From contig NC_063169.1 of NCBI RefSeq assembly GCF_023159225.1, forward strand, positions 56,135,934 to 56,199,933: DNA of 64,000 bases, given 5' to 3'. Below are positions 1 through 10,262 of this stretch, in pieces; position 1 is the first letter of the stretch, and every line of letters starts with the position of its first letter. This DNA comes from Perognathus longimembris pacificus. Lineage: Eukaryota; Chordata; Mammalia; Rodentia; Heteromyidae. Below the pieces are notes generated by a model, which worked only from the letters and a program-made list of their open reading frames with translations, did no database searches and was not told where the DNA came from. The position numbers were made by a program, and so were the translations under genes.

Positions 1-1481
1 ATAGTAATAATTCAAAATTTCTTTTCTGTTCACATTTTCTTCAAATATTTGTTCTTCTTTTTCTCTTTTTCCTCCTCTCTGGGATCCTTATTCATATTTG
101 TGTACACTTGATATTATCCCACATCTTTCTTTCCTTCAATCTTTTTCTCTGTGTTTTTCAGGACAGATTTCTTATTCATCTGTCATTAGCCCTGCTCCTC
201 ATTTTCTTTCTTTTAAATCAATTCTTGAATTTATCTTTCATTTCTTTTTGAAAACCATTTCTACTTCAGTGAATTTCATTATTTATTGGATTGTTGTCAT
301 CCTATTTTACCTTAATTCTTTATTTTTATAATAGTTGCATTAACATCTCTGCTGGATGCAGCATCTGTGTTCTGTCAGTTTCATTTGAAAACTTTTGCTT
401 TCTTGTAGATGTGTCACATTTTCTTTTTTGTATTTCTCAATTCTTTTGCTCTTCTATGTATATATATATATATACATATATATAGGTATATATAATGCAT
501 AATATATTTAAGAAGTTTGAGATTTTATTTCCTTTCTGGGGATTATTTTTGTCTTAATTGTCTAGTTGAGAAAGACTTCTACCCTCTGATTGACCTTTGT
601 GTAAGTTTATGAGTACAATCAAAATTCAGGCATTTTTGTAAGCTTCTATTTGTTTTCATTAAGATGTTCAAGTTTTTCTGTTATATAGTCACACATATTC
701 CATTATGTGAGGGGAACTTGGGTACTCCCAGATCCTTGTGTTTTCATATAGGAAACCAAGCCAATCGGGATGGGTGGTCCCATTATATTTCCTTGATTCT
801 TTCCTTCATGTATGTGTCTCCTCCACCTCATCAAGCTGAAGATGTGGAGAAATTATCTAGTCCATCTATGGTTCTACAATTTCCAACATCTTCTTGATAG
901 AATCTAGGGTAGTTCCTGTAATTCCACAGATCAATAGCCATATGCTTGCTTTCTCTTGTCACATTTCTACCCAATCTGATCTCTGCATTCATGAACCCAC
1001 AGGGAATGGACTCTGTGCTCTCTGCTGAAAAGGAAGACAGGCCATCCATCGATGAACCTGCTGAATTTTATTGCATGCTCTGCATTGGTAGTAACATTCT
1101 ACCTTTTTAGCCAGAGCAAGGGCTAAATTGCAGATTTAGACTCCTTGTACTGTGTGGTCTGTAACTTTGATCACAAATGCATTTCTACTTTGTGCTTGTT
1201 TTTGCTCAAAATTTAGATTGGTGTTTTGGACTAGTTGGGTTAGTTTTATGGTTTCATTTTGATATTCATCCTGAGACAAAGGATTTTATGACCTTTGTAT
1301 TATTTCTATTTGATGACTTTCATCATGTGCCACCCCAACTTGCTTTTGAGTATAACAAATTACAAAAGCTTAAGGATGACTTAATTTAATTGTAAATCAC
1401 TAAATTAATGATGGTCATAGATTATTTGTACTCTACGTATCAGGAGATAGAGTCTATATATCTCAATTTTTTCTTTACCAC
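1..1481. other. Unassigned AT-rich sequence, no gene seen
   Basis: Thymine-rich on the + strand over the first ~650 bases, with only short open frames whose composition looks like shadows of T-rich DNA. From about 660 to 1400 the sequence is mixed and non-repetitive. I recognise no exon, transposon or RNA gene. The T-rich start could be a very old antisense LINE, but I cannot align it to a known one. Confidence 0.5.
457..494. repeat. (TA)n microsatellite
   Basis: Alternating T and A with two interruptions (TACATA and TAGGTA). Short and imperfect. Confidence 0.85.
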
Positions 1482-1623
1482 AGTCCTTCCGCACCATTGA
1501 GCTTAGAAAGCTGTTTGAAAATGTAAACCTACAGATTATAGAAAAAGTAACTGAACTCAAGTCTTCTGAGCCAGAATTCAAGACATTAGCAGCTTTTACT
1601 GTGGTCTTCCACTTCCTTATTTG
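1482..1623 (+). other. Exon-like open stretch after a possible splice acceptor (unproven)
   Basis: A polypyrimidine tract ending in CTTTACCACAG precedes an open frame of about 46 codons starting at TCC TTC CGC and ending at TGA at 1621. The peptide has a charged, helical look (residues such as RTIELRKLFENVN). I do not recognise the protein, see no obvious donor site, and the length is within chance for AT-rich DNA. It could be a decayed exon, a pseudogene fragment or coincidence. Confidence 0.15.
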
Positions 1624-2589
1624 AAACACCACTTCCATGGTGTGATGAAGAAGTCACACTTTGAAGAAGTTTCAGGGAATGGCACAAAGGCATTAAGCTC
1701 CCTGTTCAACATCCTTAGTAGAGACACTGTCTTAATGGCTATGCGAGTGAACTCCTTGGAAATACACTTTCTAGATTCAGTTCAATTATCACAGTTAACT
1801 CTGACTGTTACAGAGATAAGTCCTTCCCACCAAACTCTGCCCAAAGAGTCAATTTTTGTGAGCAATATTAAATGACAAGTGTTATTTTAAATCACTAAAT
1901 ATGTTACATATCCATAAATAACTAGGACATTAATTTTCTGCCTTCTTAAGGAATGGGAGTTGGGGATTAAAGCCAAGAACAGTTTATGAAATTCTTTTAT
2001 CACGTACCTAGCAAGGAAGATTTTCATAACCAAAAAATTTAATTGCAAAAGTATAACTTAAAGCAAGTGGTGTAAGTAAAGCTTGTTATTTTTAGTAGTA
2101 GTTGGTTGTGATGGGGAGGAATAGAGATGTTTGGCAAGGGAATTGTGAAGTCAAGAGGGAGGACATAACAAAAGAGGAAGCGGAGAAGCAACCAGGTATT
2201 TGCTTCTTACTCTTGCGTCATTTGGCTGAGAGACAGAGAAATAGCTTTGAGCACCAGGCTTGGAATTCTTATCTTTCCCTAGAGGGCAAGGATCATGGGC
2301 AGAATAATGAAATCTTTTCATGTGAACACCAGCACTGGAGTTTATCCTCAGTGTTCCCCAGGCAGACTAGCATAGTGAAGGAGAAACGCAAGATCTATTA
2401 TGCACTTATTTTTATCTCCCTTTGTTCTGTTTGACCTGAACCCCTATAGATGAGAATCAATATGCTTCCTGTGAGTCCACAATGGCCATAGAAAGGCAAT
2501 ACCAGGGTAGATGTGTGGGTAGCCTGATAGCCAATGATAGGATAGAGAACATGGTAAAGTTTCATGAATCATTTTGAACTCTGGAGGGG
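1624..2589. other. Unassigned unique-looking sequence
   Basis: Non-repetitive by eye. Open frames at 1621-1875 and 2102-2434 are short and match no protein I know. No transposon hallmark and no RNA gene seen. Confidence 0.5.
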
Positions 2590-2760
2590 CAGGGGAGACA
2601 GAGACAGAGAGAAACAGAGACAGAGACAGAGACAAACAGAGGCAGACACAGAGACAGAGAGAAAGAGACAGAGAGATAGGATGGAGGGAGAAAGGGAGAC
2701 AGATACAGAGAGACAGATGGAGGGAAGGAGAGAGAGAGAAAGAAAGAAGGAGAGAGAGAA
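2590..2760. repeat. Purine-rich (GAGACA)n/(GA)n simple repeat
   Basis: Imperfect GAGACA, CAGAGA and GAGAGA units across about 170 bases. The Arg/Glu/Asp/Gln-rich frames on + and the Ser/Leu-rich frame on - are artefacts of this repeat, not genes. Confidence 0.9.
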
Positions 2761-2829
2761 TCTTGCTACAAATGCTACAGGGAGAAGTACCCAAAGCCAG
2801 AGGAATCTAAGCCGTCACTATGATGTGTT

Positions 2830-3914
2830 CATGTAAGCTTTTTTTTTTTTTTTTACTAAATATTTGGTTTTTATATAAAAAAAGGTGATAACCACACAGT
2901 TGACATGTAATACTGTTATAATACAACAGTTAAACTTGTGAGTCTACAACAGAAGCCAACTGTAGTTAAACAGGAAACAAAGTTGAAAAAGACCATGTTA
3001 AAACAAAACTACTGGGACTAACAGGTTGGGATTTTAAGTAGCAACAAACATATTCACTCAGCTCCTGATTATTTCAAGTTTTATAGTACACATTAAAAAT
3101 GATTTCTTCCATCAACACTATAAATTCAAACTGTGAAAATTGTCAGTAAGGGAAGAGATGGTTACATGGGAATTGGTCTTTCTGCTCAAGGTGTGAACAT
3201 GAATAGACTATCAGGTTGGGATAAACATTCATATAGTTACCATGGGGATGATGGACATTTGGTTTGTTCTTCCGGAACAGGACAACCTTATGGACCAACT
3301 TTTACAACTGGTGATGTCGTTGGCTGTTGTGTTAACCTTATCAACAACACCTGCTTTTACACCAAGAATGGACATAGTTTAAGTATTGCTTTTACCGACT
3401 TACCGTCAAATTTGTATCCTACTGTGGGGCTTCAGACACCTGGAGAAGTGGTTGATGCCAATTTTGGGCAATATCCTCCTTTTGTATTTGATATAGAAGA
3501 TTACATGCACGAACAGAGAACCAAAATACAGCCACAGATCGACCGTTTTCCTATTGGAGACTGGGAAGGAGAATGGCAGACCATGATTCCAAAATGGTTT
3601 CATCATATTTAGTTCACCATGGGTACTATGCCACAGCAGAGGCCTTTGCCAGATCTACAGACCAGACCGTTCTAGAAGAATTACCTTCCATCAAGAATAG
3701 ACAAAGAATTCAGAAATTGTGGGAAAAGCCATAGAAATGACCCAACAGTTATATCCAAGTTTACTTGAAAGAAATCCTAATCTCCTTTTTACATTAAAAG
3801 TTCGGCAGTTTATAAAAATGGTGAACGGTACAGATAGTGAAGTAAGATGCCCAAAATCTCAAGACAGTTACCCTGTTAGTCCTCGACCCTTCAGTAGTCC
3901 ATATAAGCATTTTT
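2830..3914 (+). pseudogene. RANBP9: RANBP9 processed pseudogene, internally inverted
   Basis: From about 3128 to 3899 the + strand is an intronless, decayed copy of RAN-binding protein 9, a scaffold of the CTLH ubiquitin ligase complex. The frame from 3133 carries most of the SPRY domain ([19 protein letters not shown], then the [23 protein letters not shown] core). A one-base loss near 3590 shifts the frame into the LisH/CTLH part ([18 protein letters not shown]). A ~17-base loss near 3719 shifts it again, and a third frame holds the [21 protein letters not shown] segment and then SPRPFSSP. Five codons between VRC and PKSQ are missing. Homology stops at 3899. There CATATAAGCATTTTT (3900-3914) matches CATGTAAGCTTTTTT (2830-2844) at 13 of 15 positions, a likely target-site duplication. 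The left edge is poly-T (2839-2854), followed by ~250 bases that look like an antisense mRNA 3' end. I infer a twin-primed insert: 3' UTR on -, coding part inverted onto +. It cannot encode a functional protein. That the 2855-3115 part is RANBP9 UTR is inference. Confidence 0.88.
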
Positions 3915-4395
3915 GAAATATACATGTACCTAATTTTAGCAAAGAAAGGAGAAAAAAGAGACAATTTCAGCAATTAACCCAACGAATAAACATTAAGTTA
4001 ATAATGACATTGGGATTTTATCATTTTCCATCAGGGAGGAATGGGAAATGTGTGTGTGCATGTGTGTGTTATCCATGTATAAATCATATATACTAGATGT
4101 ATATGGGAAAATCACCCCACTGAGAATTTATTAATGTTATATATTCTCATGAAAGTGCTTCCAAACTTTTCTTCCAACCTCAGTTACTCTTCTGTATTAC
4201 CAAGCTTGTATGGACTGAAAGCATAGATTATTTCTCTTCGGAAAAATTTAATAGGGTTTTTGTCACATGTAGTCACTAGCCGAATGGTCTCTGAGGTCTG
4301 CGTTCAGATGACCACTTATTAGCTAAATGATGTTACATCATATTCAACCCCAACATTTCCATCTGATAAATAATAAAGTAGTTGGCATCTTTCTT
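3915..4395. other. Unassigned sequence between two retro-inserts
   Basis: No gene or recognisable repeat apart from a short TGTG-rich run near 4050-4070. It is pre-insertion flank for both the pseudogene and the L1 to its right. Confidence 0.5.
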
Positions 4396-4412
4396 AAGAG
4401 TTTGCTTATTAA

Positions 4413-4905
4413 GTTACAGCAGTGGATCACAAGAGCCCAATAGCTATACCCTTATGAACACATAAGATGATGCTAAGTGAAATGAACTCCATGTTATGGA
4501 AAAGATTGTTATATCACAGTTGTAACTACTTTCAACGTCCCATGTGTATCTGTCTGTAGCTTCTATTATTGATGATGTTCTTGTATCACCTTCCTGTGGT
4601 TGTACCTACACTATCTCTGTAATCTTATCTGAGTATATTGGAAACCATGTATACTGGTATTAGAACTAGGAAATTGAAAGGGAATACCAAAATTGAGAGA
4701 CACAGGGTAAAAAAAGAAAAACAACTGCAAGTACTTGCAAAACTGTTTGGTGTAAGTAAACTGAACACCTCATGGGGGGAAAGGAAAAGGGGGAGGAGGG
4801 AGGCGGGTATGAGGTATGAGGTAACGAACAGTACAAGTAATGTATCCTAATGTATGAAACTGTAACCTCTCTGTACATCAGTTTGATAATAAAAATTTGA
4901 AAAAA
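4413..4905 (+). mobile_element. 5'-truncated L1 3' end with perfect 17-bp TSD
   Basis: The sequence ends ...CTGTAACCTCTCTGTACATC-like, then GATAATAAAAATTTG and an A-run, the same 3' end seen at six other places in the window. AAGAGTTTGCTTATTAA occurs at 4396-4412 and again at 4906-4922, a perfect 17-bp target-site duplication. Only about 490 bases of 3' UTR remain and there is no ORF. The G-rich tract (GGGGGGAAAGGAAAAGGGGG) near 4775 is typical of L1 3' UTRs. The intact TSD suggests this is one of the younger inserts here. Confidence 0.85.
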
Positions 4906-4922
4906 AAGAGTTTGCTTATTAA

Positions 4923-5867
4923 ACTCGTATGTTGCTATTATTTATTTATTTAATCCAAATTCATTGAAATTCTAGTCTGTATTTTTCTGCTGAGACTAAA
5001 GAGTGAGGAGAGTAAGGACTATGTTGTTGGTAGCCTGATTCTTTCTCCCTTGAGCTTCGAGATTAATGCATGTGGAGCAATGACCTGCAGTCACAGGATT
5101 TGGGGAGGGGGAAATGGCCCTTGGGTAGAGTTCACTTTGGCAAGTTGGGAATCCATGAGTGGTAGAGCTTCTTGCACAGTTATAGGCCACAACAGCTTAA
5201 AGTAGATTCACTGGAGCTCACTAAGACTAATTTCTACTCTTCAGGGTAGTGGGCTCTGTAGATGTAATGTGACTTTTAAAATGAAAACATGTACATTTGC
5301 TTTAATGGTTATGAGAAAATTATCAACTATAGCATATAATAATGTAGTCGCCAAAATGTAATGGTGCCTTGGAGGAACTATTGAACAGTGTCCTACCTAG
5401 TCCTAATTTTTAAACAAAGCTCTTTATATTGTTCTGTTTTAAGTAGCTAAGAATATGGATAAAACACATCAAGATGGAAACTTCTCTTAAAATCAATCCA
5501 GGAGAAAGAAGAGAATGAAAATTTCCTCCTTGGAGAATGGAAATGTAGCTGCTTGCCAAGTTTATTGAAGATGTCTAAGTTTAAAACTCAAATGACATTT
5601 GTGAAGTTGAATTTTAAAAAATCCTCATTTAAGAGCTATAGGGCAAATGTCATTAGGGTGGAAAAATTTCATGTACATTTGCAAATTGTTAGAGCTAATA
5701 AGTCTATACTATGGGAAAAGTTCAATCACACGCACATTATCCTGCTGTGTGCTTTCATTTCCTGACAAGGATTGGAATTTATTCTCATCAGACGAAGTCA
5801 TATAGGGAGCAAGGTCCCAGAGAATACAAATCCAGATCCTTACAGCATCAATTTCTTCCTACTATAA
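4923..5867. other. Unassigned sequence
   Basis: No gene, SINE or LINE recognised. Short open frames at 4996-5190 and 5553-5765 have no features of real proteins. Confidence 0.45.
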
Positions 5868-6698
5868 GAAAGTTTACTTCACTTAATATAATTTTTTCCA
5901 AGACTTTCCATTTCCTTATGAATGGTATAATCTCATTCTTTCTAATGAAAGCATACAATTCCATTGCGACTACATACCACATTCTCTTGATCTGTTTAAG
6001 CACTGAGGGGCATCTGGGTTGATTCCAATATCTTAGCTATGGTAAACAATGATGAAATGAACATAAAAAATTATATTAAGCAGACTTAGCCAGACAAAAA
6101 GAAACAAAGGTTGTATGTTTCTCTCATTTGTAGTAACTAGAATGTGCCTATAAAGCTGTAAGTAAACACAACGAATGGTAAAAGACAAAAAATGACACTT
6201 GGACATGATAAATTAAACAGGACTAGAAACATTCTCACAGTGAGACCAAAAGAGGATATTATTTAGAGAGGACCAAAAAGGCTCAATAGCTATGTACATA
6301 TAGAATGAAGTTTATTGAAATGAACTAAAATAAAGGGGAACAGAAGCTTTTCTGTTGTTATTTTGATCTTTGTGGGGTTTTTCCTCCTTCGTCGCTAGGT
6401 TTTATTTCTGTACCTTTTGTTTTGTATGTAACATTACCTGCTTTGGGGAGGGTAAGAAGGAGCACATAAATGGAGGGACAAAGGGTGAACAAATATAGCA
6501 GTGACACTCACTAGACACCATGTAGAAAAACGAACTATACAATTTATGGGGGAAGGGGTTGGGAGGAAAAAAACTGGGAGAAAACGAGGGAAGAGGTGAC
6601 AATGTTCAAAAAGAAATGTATTCTTTACCTGTTGTATGTAACTGTAACCCCTCTGAATGGCACCTATACAAAAAAAATAAATAAATTGAAAAAATTTT
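5868..6698 (+). mobile_element. L1 3' end with an inverted 5' segment
   Basis: 6064-6698 is L1 3' UTR on + (a TTAGCCAGACAAAAAGAAAC motif, a G-rich stretch at 6548-6595, then CTGTAACCCCTCTGAATGGC and an A-rich tail). 5868-6063 is L1 sequence on - (reading in reverse: TGTTCATTTCATCATTGTTT, then a GGAATCAACCC motif, then GAATGTGGTATGTAGTCGC). AAAAAATTATATTAAG at 6064-6079 is present again, reversed, at 5884-5899, so the two arms overlap by a short stretch of the same L1. This is the structure expected of twin priming. I could not find a convincing TSD. Confidence 0.7.
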
Positions 6699-7251
6699 AG
6701 AGGAAATACTGATTAGTATGATACACATCCAGAGAAAATTTGGAGTACTCTGATAACAAGTTAATTTTTCCTCTATTAAACTCACAGAACAGTTGACTTT
6801 CCTTGAAATACAGAAGAAAAGTCACAGTCTCATACAAATGAAAATTTTCTCAATGAGGGCTTTTACTGAGAGATGGGAGGGTATGTACTTAGGAATGAGT
6901 TATATTTTGTAAGCATATGTAAGATTTGGGATAGATTAATGCATTCTATTCTACCACAAAGCCAAATAAGAGATCATTATGATCAGTGAAATTTGGTGAG
7001 AAAGTTGTGAAAACTATTTTACATATACAAAATATAAAAATTTACATACATGCAAATTATATATCATGTGCTATTGTTATGATGTGTTATACCATATAAG
7101 TATTCTTTGTGTGTGCCCAAGTATTCTTACACATGATAAAACTAATATAAAATTATCCATTATGTGATAAATATCACTTAGTCATGTTATTAATTTTTCA
7201 TAGAAATGTGAAGTGAAGTTGTATGTTATCATAGCTATTGTCTTTTATTTA
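6699..7251. other. Unassigned AT-rich sequence
   Basis: Strongly AT-rich with tetranucleotides such as ATAT and CATA near 7020-7110. No gene or recognisable element. Confidence 0.5.
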
Positions 7252-7543
7252 GCGGAAGAGCTGATGAGTTGATGGCACACAAATGTAATTCTGTCTACTC
7301 AGAAGGATGATATCTGAGGATCACAGTTTGATGCCATCCCAGGCAAGAAAGTCCATCAGATTCCAATTAACCACCAAAAACCAGAAATGAGGTTGTGGCT
7401 CAAGTGGTAGAGCACTAGTCTTGAGCAAATAAGCTTAGAGACAGCACTGAGACCCCAAATTCAAGCCCTAGGATGAGTAGAGCAAACAATCAAACAGCAA
7501 CAACCAAAACAACAAAACAAAGCAACAACAACAAAAACAACTG
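7252..7543 (+). mobile_element. 7SL/B1-Geo chimeric SINE
   Basis: The left part follows a B1/Alu-like 7SL head (variant of the TGTAATCC-AGCTACTCAG-AGGCTGAGATCTGAGGA pattern). The middle has the TCCAATTAACCACCA linker. The right part is the Geo unit (GTTGTGGCTCAAGTGGTAGAGC...CTTGAGC...CAAGCCC). The tail is A-rich with CAACAAAA units to about 7543. Confidence 0.75.
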
Positions 7544-8934
7544 GTTGATCTATAACCAGAGTGTTTCCAATTAGCTTGAAAGTTATAGTTAGTACCCAGA
7601 AAAAAATTCTGACCTAAACCTAAAATTTACAAATGGCAGCAAATTTATAGCAATGAACATTATTGCAAAGAAACATTCAGTTTAAATATATCTGTATTTT
7701 TGATTGTGAAAATTGATAGAAAGAACAATGTTTTGTTCCCTTGGTTACAGCAAATTCTGCAAATAGGCTTTGTTGGTCTCTGAAGGGAATTTGTGGATGT
7801 AATGTGTATTGTCATTGTGAGAATTAATAGTACCAAAAGTTGATGTATACTTATAGATTTTTTTGTTCTGTCCTTAAATAGATTTGTCTAAATCTTTTTC
7901 CATCAACTAAAGTATATTTGTGCAAACATCAATCTTTTGTATGAGATCATCCCTAGACTACCTCTGTGTACTTCTTAGTTACCTCCAAACACACAGGACT
8001 TATGTTTTGGGAATGGAAATAACAAGGAGTTTTGTGGTTAGCGTGAACTTTGAAAGTGGCTCAATATCCTTTTTATCCCAAGCAGTGGGCTACCAGGATT
8101 GGACAAAAAAAAGATGAAACTTTGGACTCATTTTCTCTTTATGCTGTTGGAAGCTGGGAGAGGTGACTCATCGTGGATGACACTGAGATAGATGTGATGA
8201 AACCCAGGAAGAGGCTGAGCTTGAAATTCTTTTCTTTTACTACTGCTACTTCCTTAAGTGAGGGGAAACTTGCAGTCTGGCTGTATTGAACATGACGAGT
8301 TCCCTGTTGAAGAAGTATCCTCAGTGCACTTGAGCTTGAGCTGCCTCTGTTTCTCCTCAACTGAAGTGATACGCTGAGTTCAATTCTATCTACAATGGAG
8401 GGAAGCAAGAAAGCTTTTCCTTTGCTTGTACAACTTTTCCTGCATTTTCTTCTGTAGTCCCAGAAGTGACTGCAGGTAACCTTGTCCTAAAGAATAGGTA
8501 GCAGAAATCATTTCTTCTCCTGAAGTATTCACTTTCACACTCTTTGTTTAGTTACTGAGTTTGGAATCTTTCTGAAATTCAGTGGCATTATTGACCATTA
8601 TATTTTCTATCCTCCCTTGCAGTTATATATGCCCCTATATGTGACCAAGTTTTGAACTGTAAGTTTTGACTGTCAATGATGAGTGATTCTTCTCGATTAT
8701 GTTCACTGTTGCCCTTTTTCACTTCTAATGACGAAAAGGAAGGCATTACTGGCAGAGATGGGATAATTATCTTGAAATTAATAGTGGAAGCATTGTGTTG
8801 AAGATAACAGAAAAGCTAGAAGAGACCTGGGTTTCTTTTGGTTATTGAATGACAATGTTTGGTCATGACATCATCATTTTGGGTCTCTCTGTTCTACCCA
8901 AGGGTGCTAAGATACCCTCCAAACTAAGAAATGA
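7544..8934. other. Unassigned unique-looking sequence
   Basis: No gene or transposon recognised. The 8139-8408 stretch is slightly more GC-rich and open on - for 89 codons (a Ser/Leu-rich peptide I cannot place). I do not support it as a gene. Confidence 0.45.
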
Positions 8935-9090
8935 CTACATAATACTTTATTGTGCATAAGAATCACCTCAGGACCGTGTTACAGTGAAGAATCATATTCA
9001 AGAAGTGTGATAAGTAAGTTCCATATAGCACCTTGACTAAGCTATCAGTCCAGTTGTTTGGTCAAATTGTGGTCTAGGTATTGCTTTCAA
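8935..9090 (+). mobile_element. MER20-like hAT relic (weak)
   Basis: GTGCATAAGAATCACCT followed by a GTGTTA and AGAATC context resembles the MER20/hAT-Charlie non-autonomous family, with a TGGTCTAGG-like stretch at the far end. Heavily diverged; neither terminus is certain. Confidence 0.35.
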
Positions 9091-9152
9091 AACATTTTGT
9101 AGATTAACATCTACAATCAGTTGCCTTTAAGTACAGAGTATATATGATTGAA

Positions 9153-9617
9153 GCCAGGTGCCAGTAGCTCACTTCAGTAATCCTAGCTCCAATGGAGACT
9201 GAGATAAGGAGAATCAAGGTTCAAAGCCAGCTAGAGCAGAAGATTCAATGAGATTGCATCTTCAATTAACCAGTAAAATGTTGGACTGGAGGAATGGTTG
9301 AAGTGGTAGAGTGCTAGCCAATCAAGAAAGTCAAACAAGCAAGTCAAGAAAGCTGGAGACAGGGCTGGGAATATGGTCTAGTGGCAAAAGTGCTTGCCTC
9401 GTATACATGAAGCCCTAGGTTCGATTCCTCAGCACCACATATATAGAAAACAGCCAGAAGTGGTGTTGTGGCTCAAGTGGCAGAGTGCTAGCCTTGAGCA
9501 AAAAGAAGCCAGGGACAGTGCTCAGGCCCTGAGTCCAAGCCCCAGGACTGACAAAATAAATAATAAAATAAACATAAAGAAAGCTGGGGACTTTGAGTTC
9601 AAACCCTGGTATTGGCA
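9153..9617 (+). mobile_element. 7SL/B1-Geo SINE interrupted by an IDL-Geo
   Basis: The head starts GCCAGGTGCCAGTAGCTCAC and continues through the linker CTTCAATTAACCAG into a Geo-like GTTGAAGTGGTAGAGTGCTAGCC. At 9361 the element is split by an IDL-Geo copy. It resumes at about 9592 with TTTGAGTTCAAACCCTGGTA, the expected Geo 3' portion. AAGAAAGCTGGAGAC (9346-9360) and AAGAAAGCTGGGGAC (9577-9591) are the duplicated target. Confidence 0.75.
9361..9576 (+). mobile_element. IDL-Geo dimeric SINE nested in a B1-Geo SINE
   Basis: ID-like head GGGCTGGGAATATGGTCTAG with box B-like GGTTCGATTCC, then the Geo unit GTTGTGGCTCAAGTGGCAGAG, then an A-rich tail of AAATAA units. A 15-bp TSD with one mismatch flanks it (9346-9360 and 9577-9591). 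It is younger than its host element. Confidence 0.9.
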
Positions 9618-10034
9618 ACAAAGTTTACTATTAATGATAAATCATGAACAATTACTTATTGTTATTAGTGATAATACTTATAAGCAACAAATTATTATTA
9701 ATAAATTAAAAATGTGGGTGGCTCTCATCCAATCAATTAAATGTCTTAAAAATGAAGAATCAGATTTTTCAGAGAGGAAGGAATTTTATCACAAGATTGT
9801 AACCTGGATATCCTACCTGAGTTTTTATCCTATTAACCTTTCCTATGAATTTAAATGTTGTTAATGTATACAATGTGCTTTGATCATATCCACATGACGC
9901 CTAGTATCTTTTGTCTTCTGACTTCAGGTTTGGCAGCCAATTCCTCAAACTATGTCTCTTCTCACACATATACGCACACACGTGCACATATATGTACACA
10001 CGTTTATTCTACTGGTTCTGTTTTTTGGAGACCC
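9618..10034. other. Unassigned sequence with a short (CA/CG)n patch
   Basis: AT-rich and non-repetitive, apart from ACACATATACGCACACACGT-type alternating purine-pyrimidine DNA near 9963-10002. No gene seen. Confidence 0.5.
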
Positions 10035-10110
10035 CTGAAAAATACAGTGGGATGGGGCAAGTCTTAAGATTTTGCATTTCTAATCAGTTCCTGATGCTGC
10101 TGATCTCAAC
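10035..10110 (+). mobile_element. MER20-like hAT fragment
   Basis: GGGATGGGGCAAGTCTTAAG, then TTTTGCATTTCTAATCAG, then TCCTGATGCTGCTGATCT follow the internal part of MER20-class elements (GGGTGGGGCC, TGCATTTCTAACAAG, TGATGCTGCTGGTC). The ends are too diverged to fix. Confidence 0.5.
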
Positions 10111-10177
10111 AGTATGCTTTCTGTTGCAAGATTACAGGGACCTGGTTTTCAGGAAATAAGTGTGTCACTCTCACCAG

Positions 10178-10262
10178 TGACAGAAATTTGCTGTAAAATT
10201 CTAAGAATGTCACTTGATGTACAGATTGCATTTCCTCATCTATGATGTGAAAATGTTGCAGT
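10178..10262 (+). mobile_element. MIR SINE core fragment
   Basis: AATGTCACTTGATG...GCATTTCCTCATCTATGATG resembles the MIR core (GTCACTTAACCTC...TTTCCTCATCTGTAAAATG). Old and partial. Confidence 0.5.

Noticed and set aside
2444..2836. Ser/Leu-rich and Arg/Gln/Glu-rich frames on both strands
   Set aside because: Translations of the GAGACA/GA simple repeat.
3915..3990. Possible continuation of RANBP9 coding sequence past 3899
   Set aside because: A loose match was explained better by the target-site duplication starting at 3900, which is where clear homology ends.
9394..9864. 156-codon frame on + and similar frames at 20693, 24066, 26056, 38006, 43099, 51509, 57660 and 60562
   Set aside because: They share the same peptide patterns (PRIHEALGSIPQHH, ALWLKWQSASLEQKEARDSAQA or the reverse-strand counterpart) because each crosses an IDL-Geo SINE. 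These are SINE translations, not a protein family.
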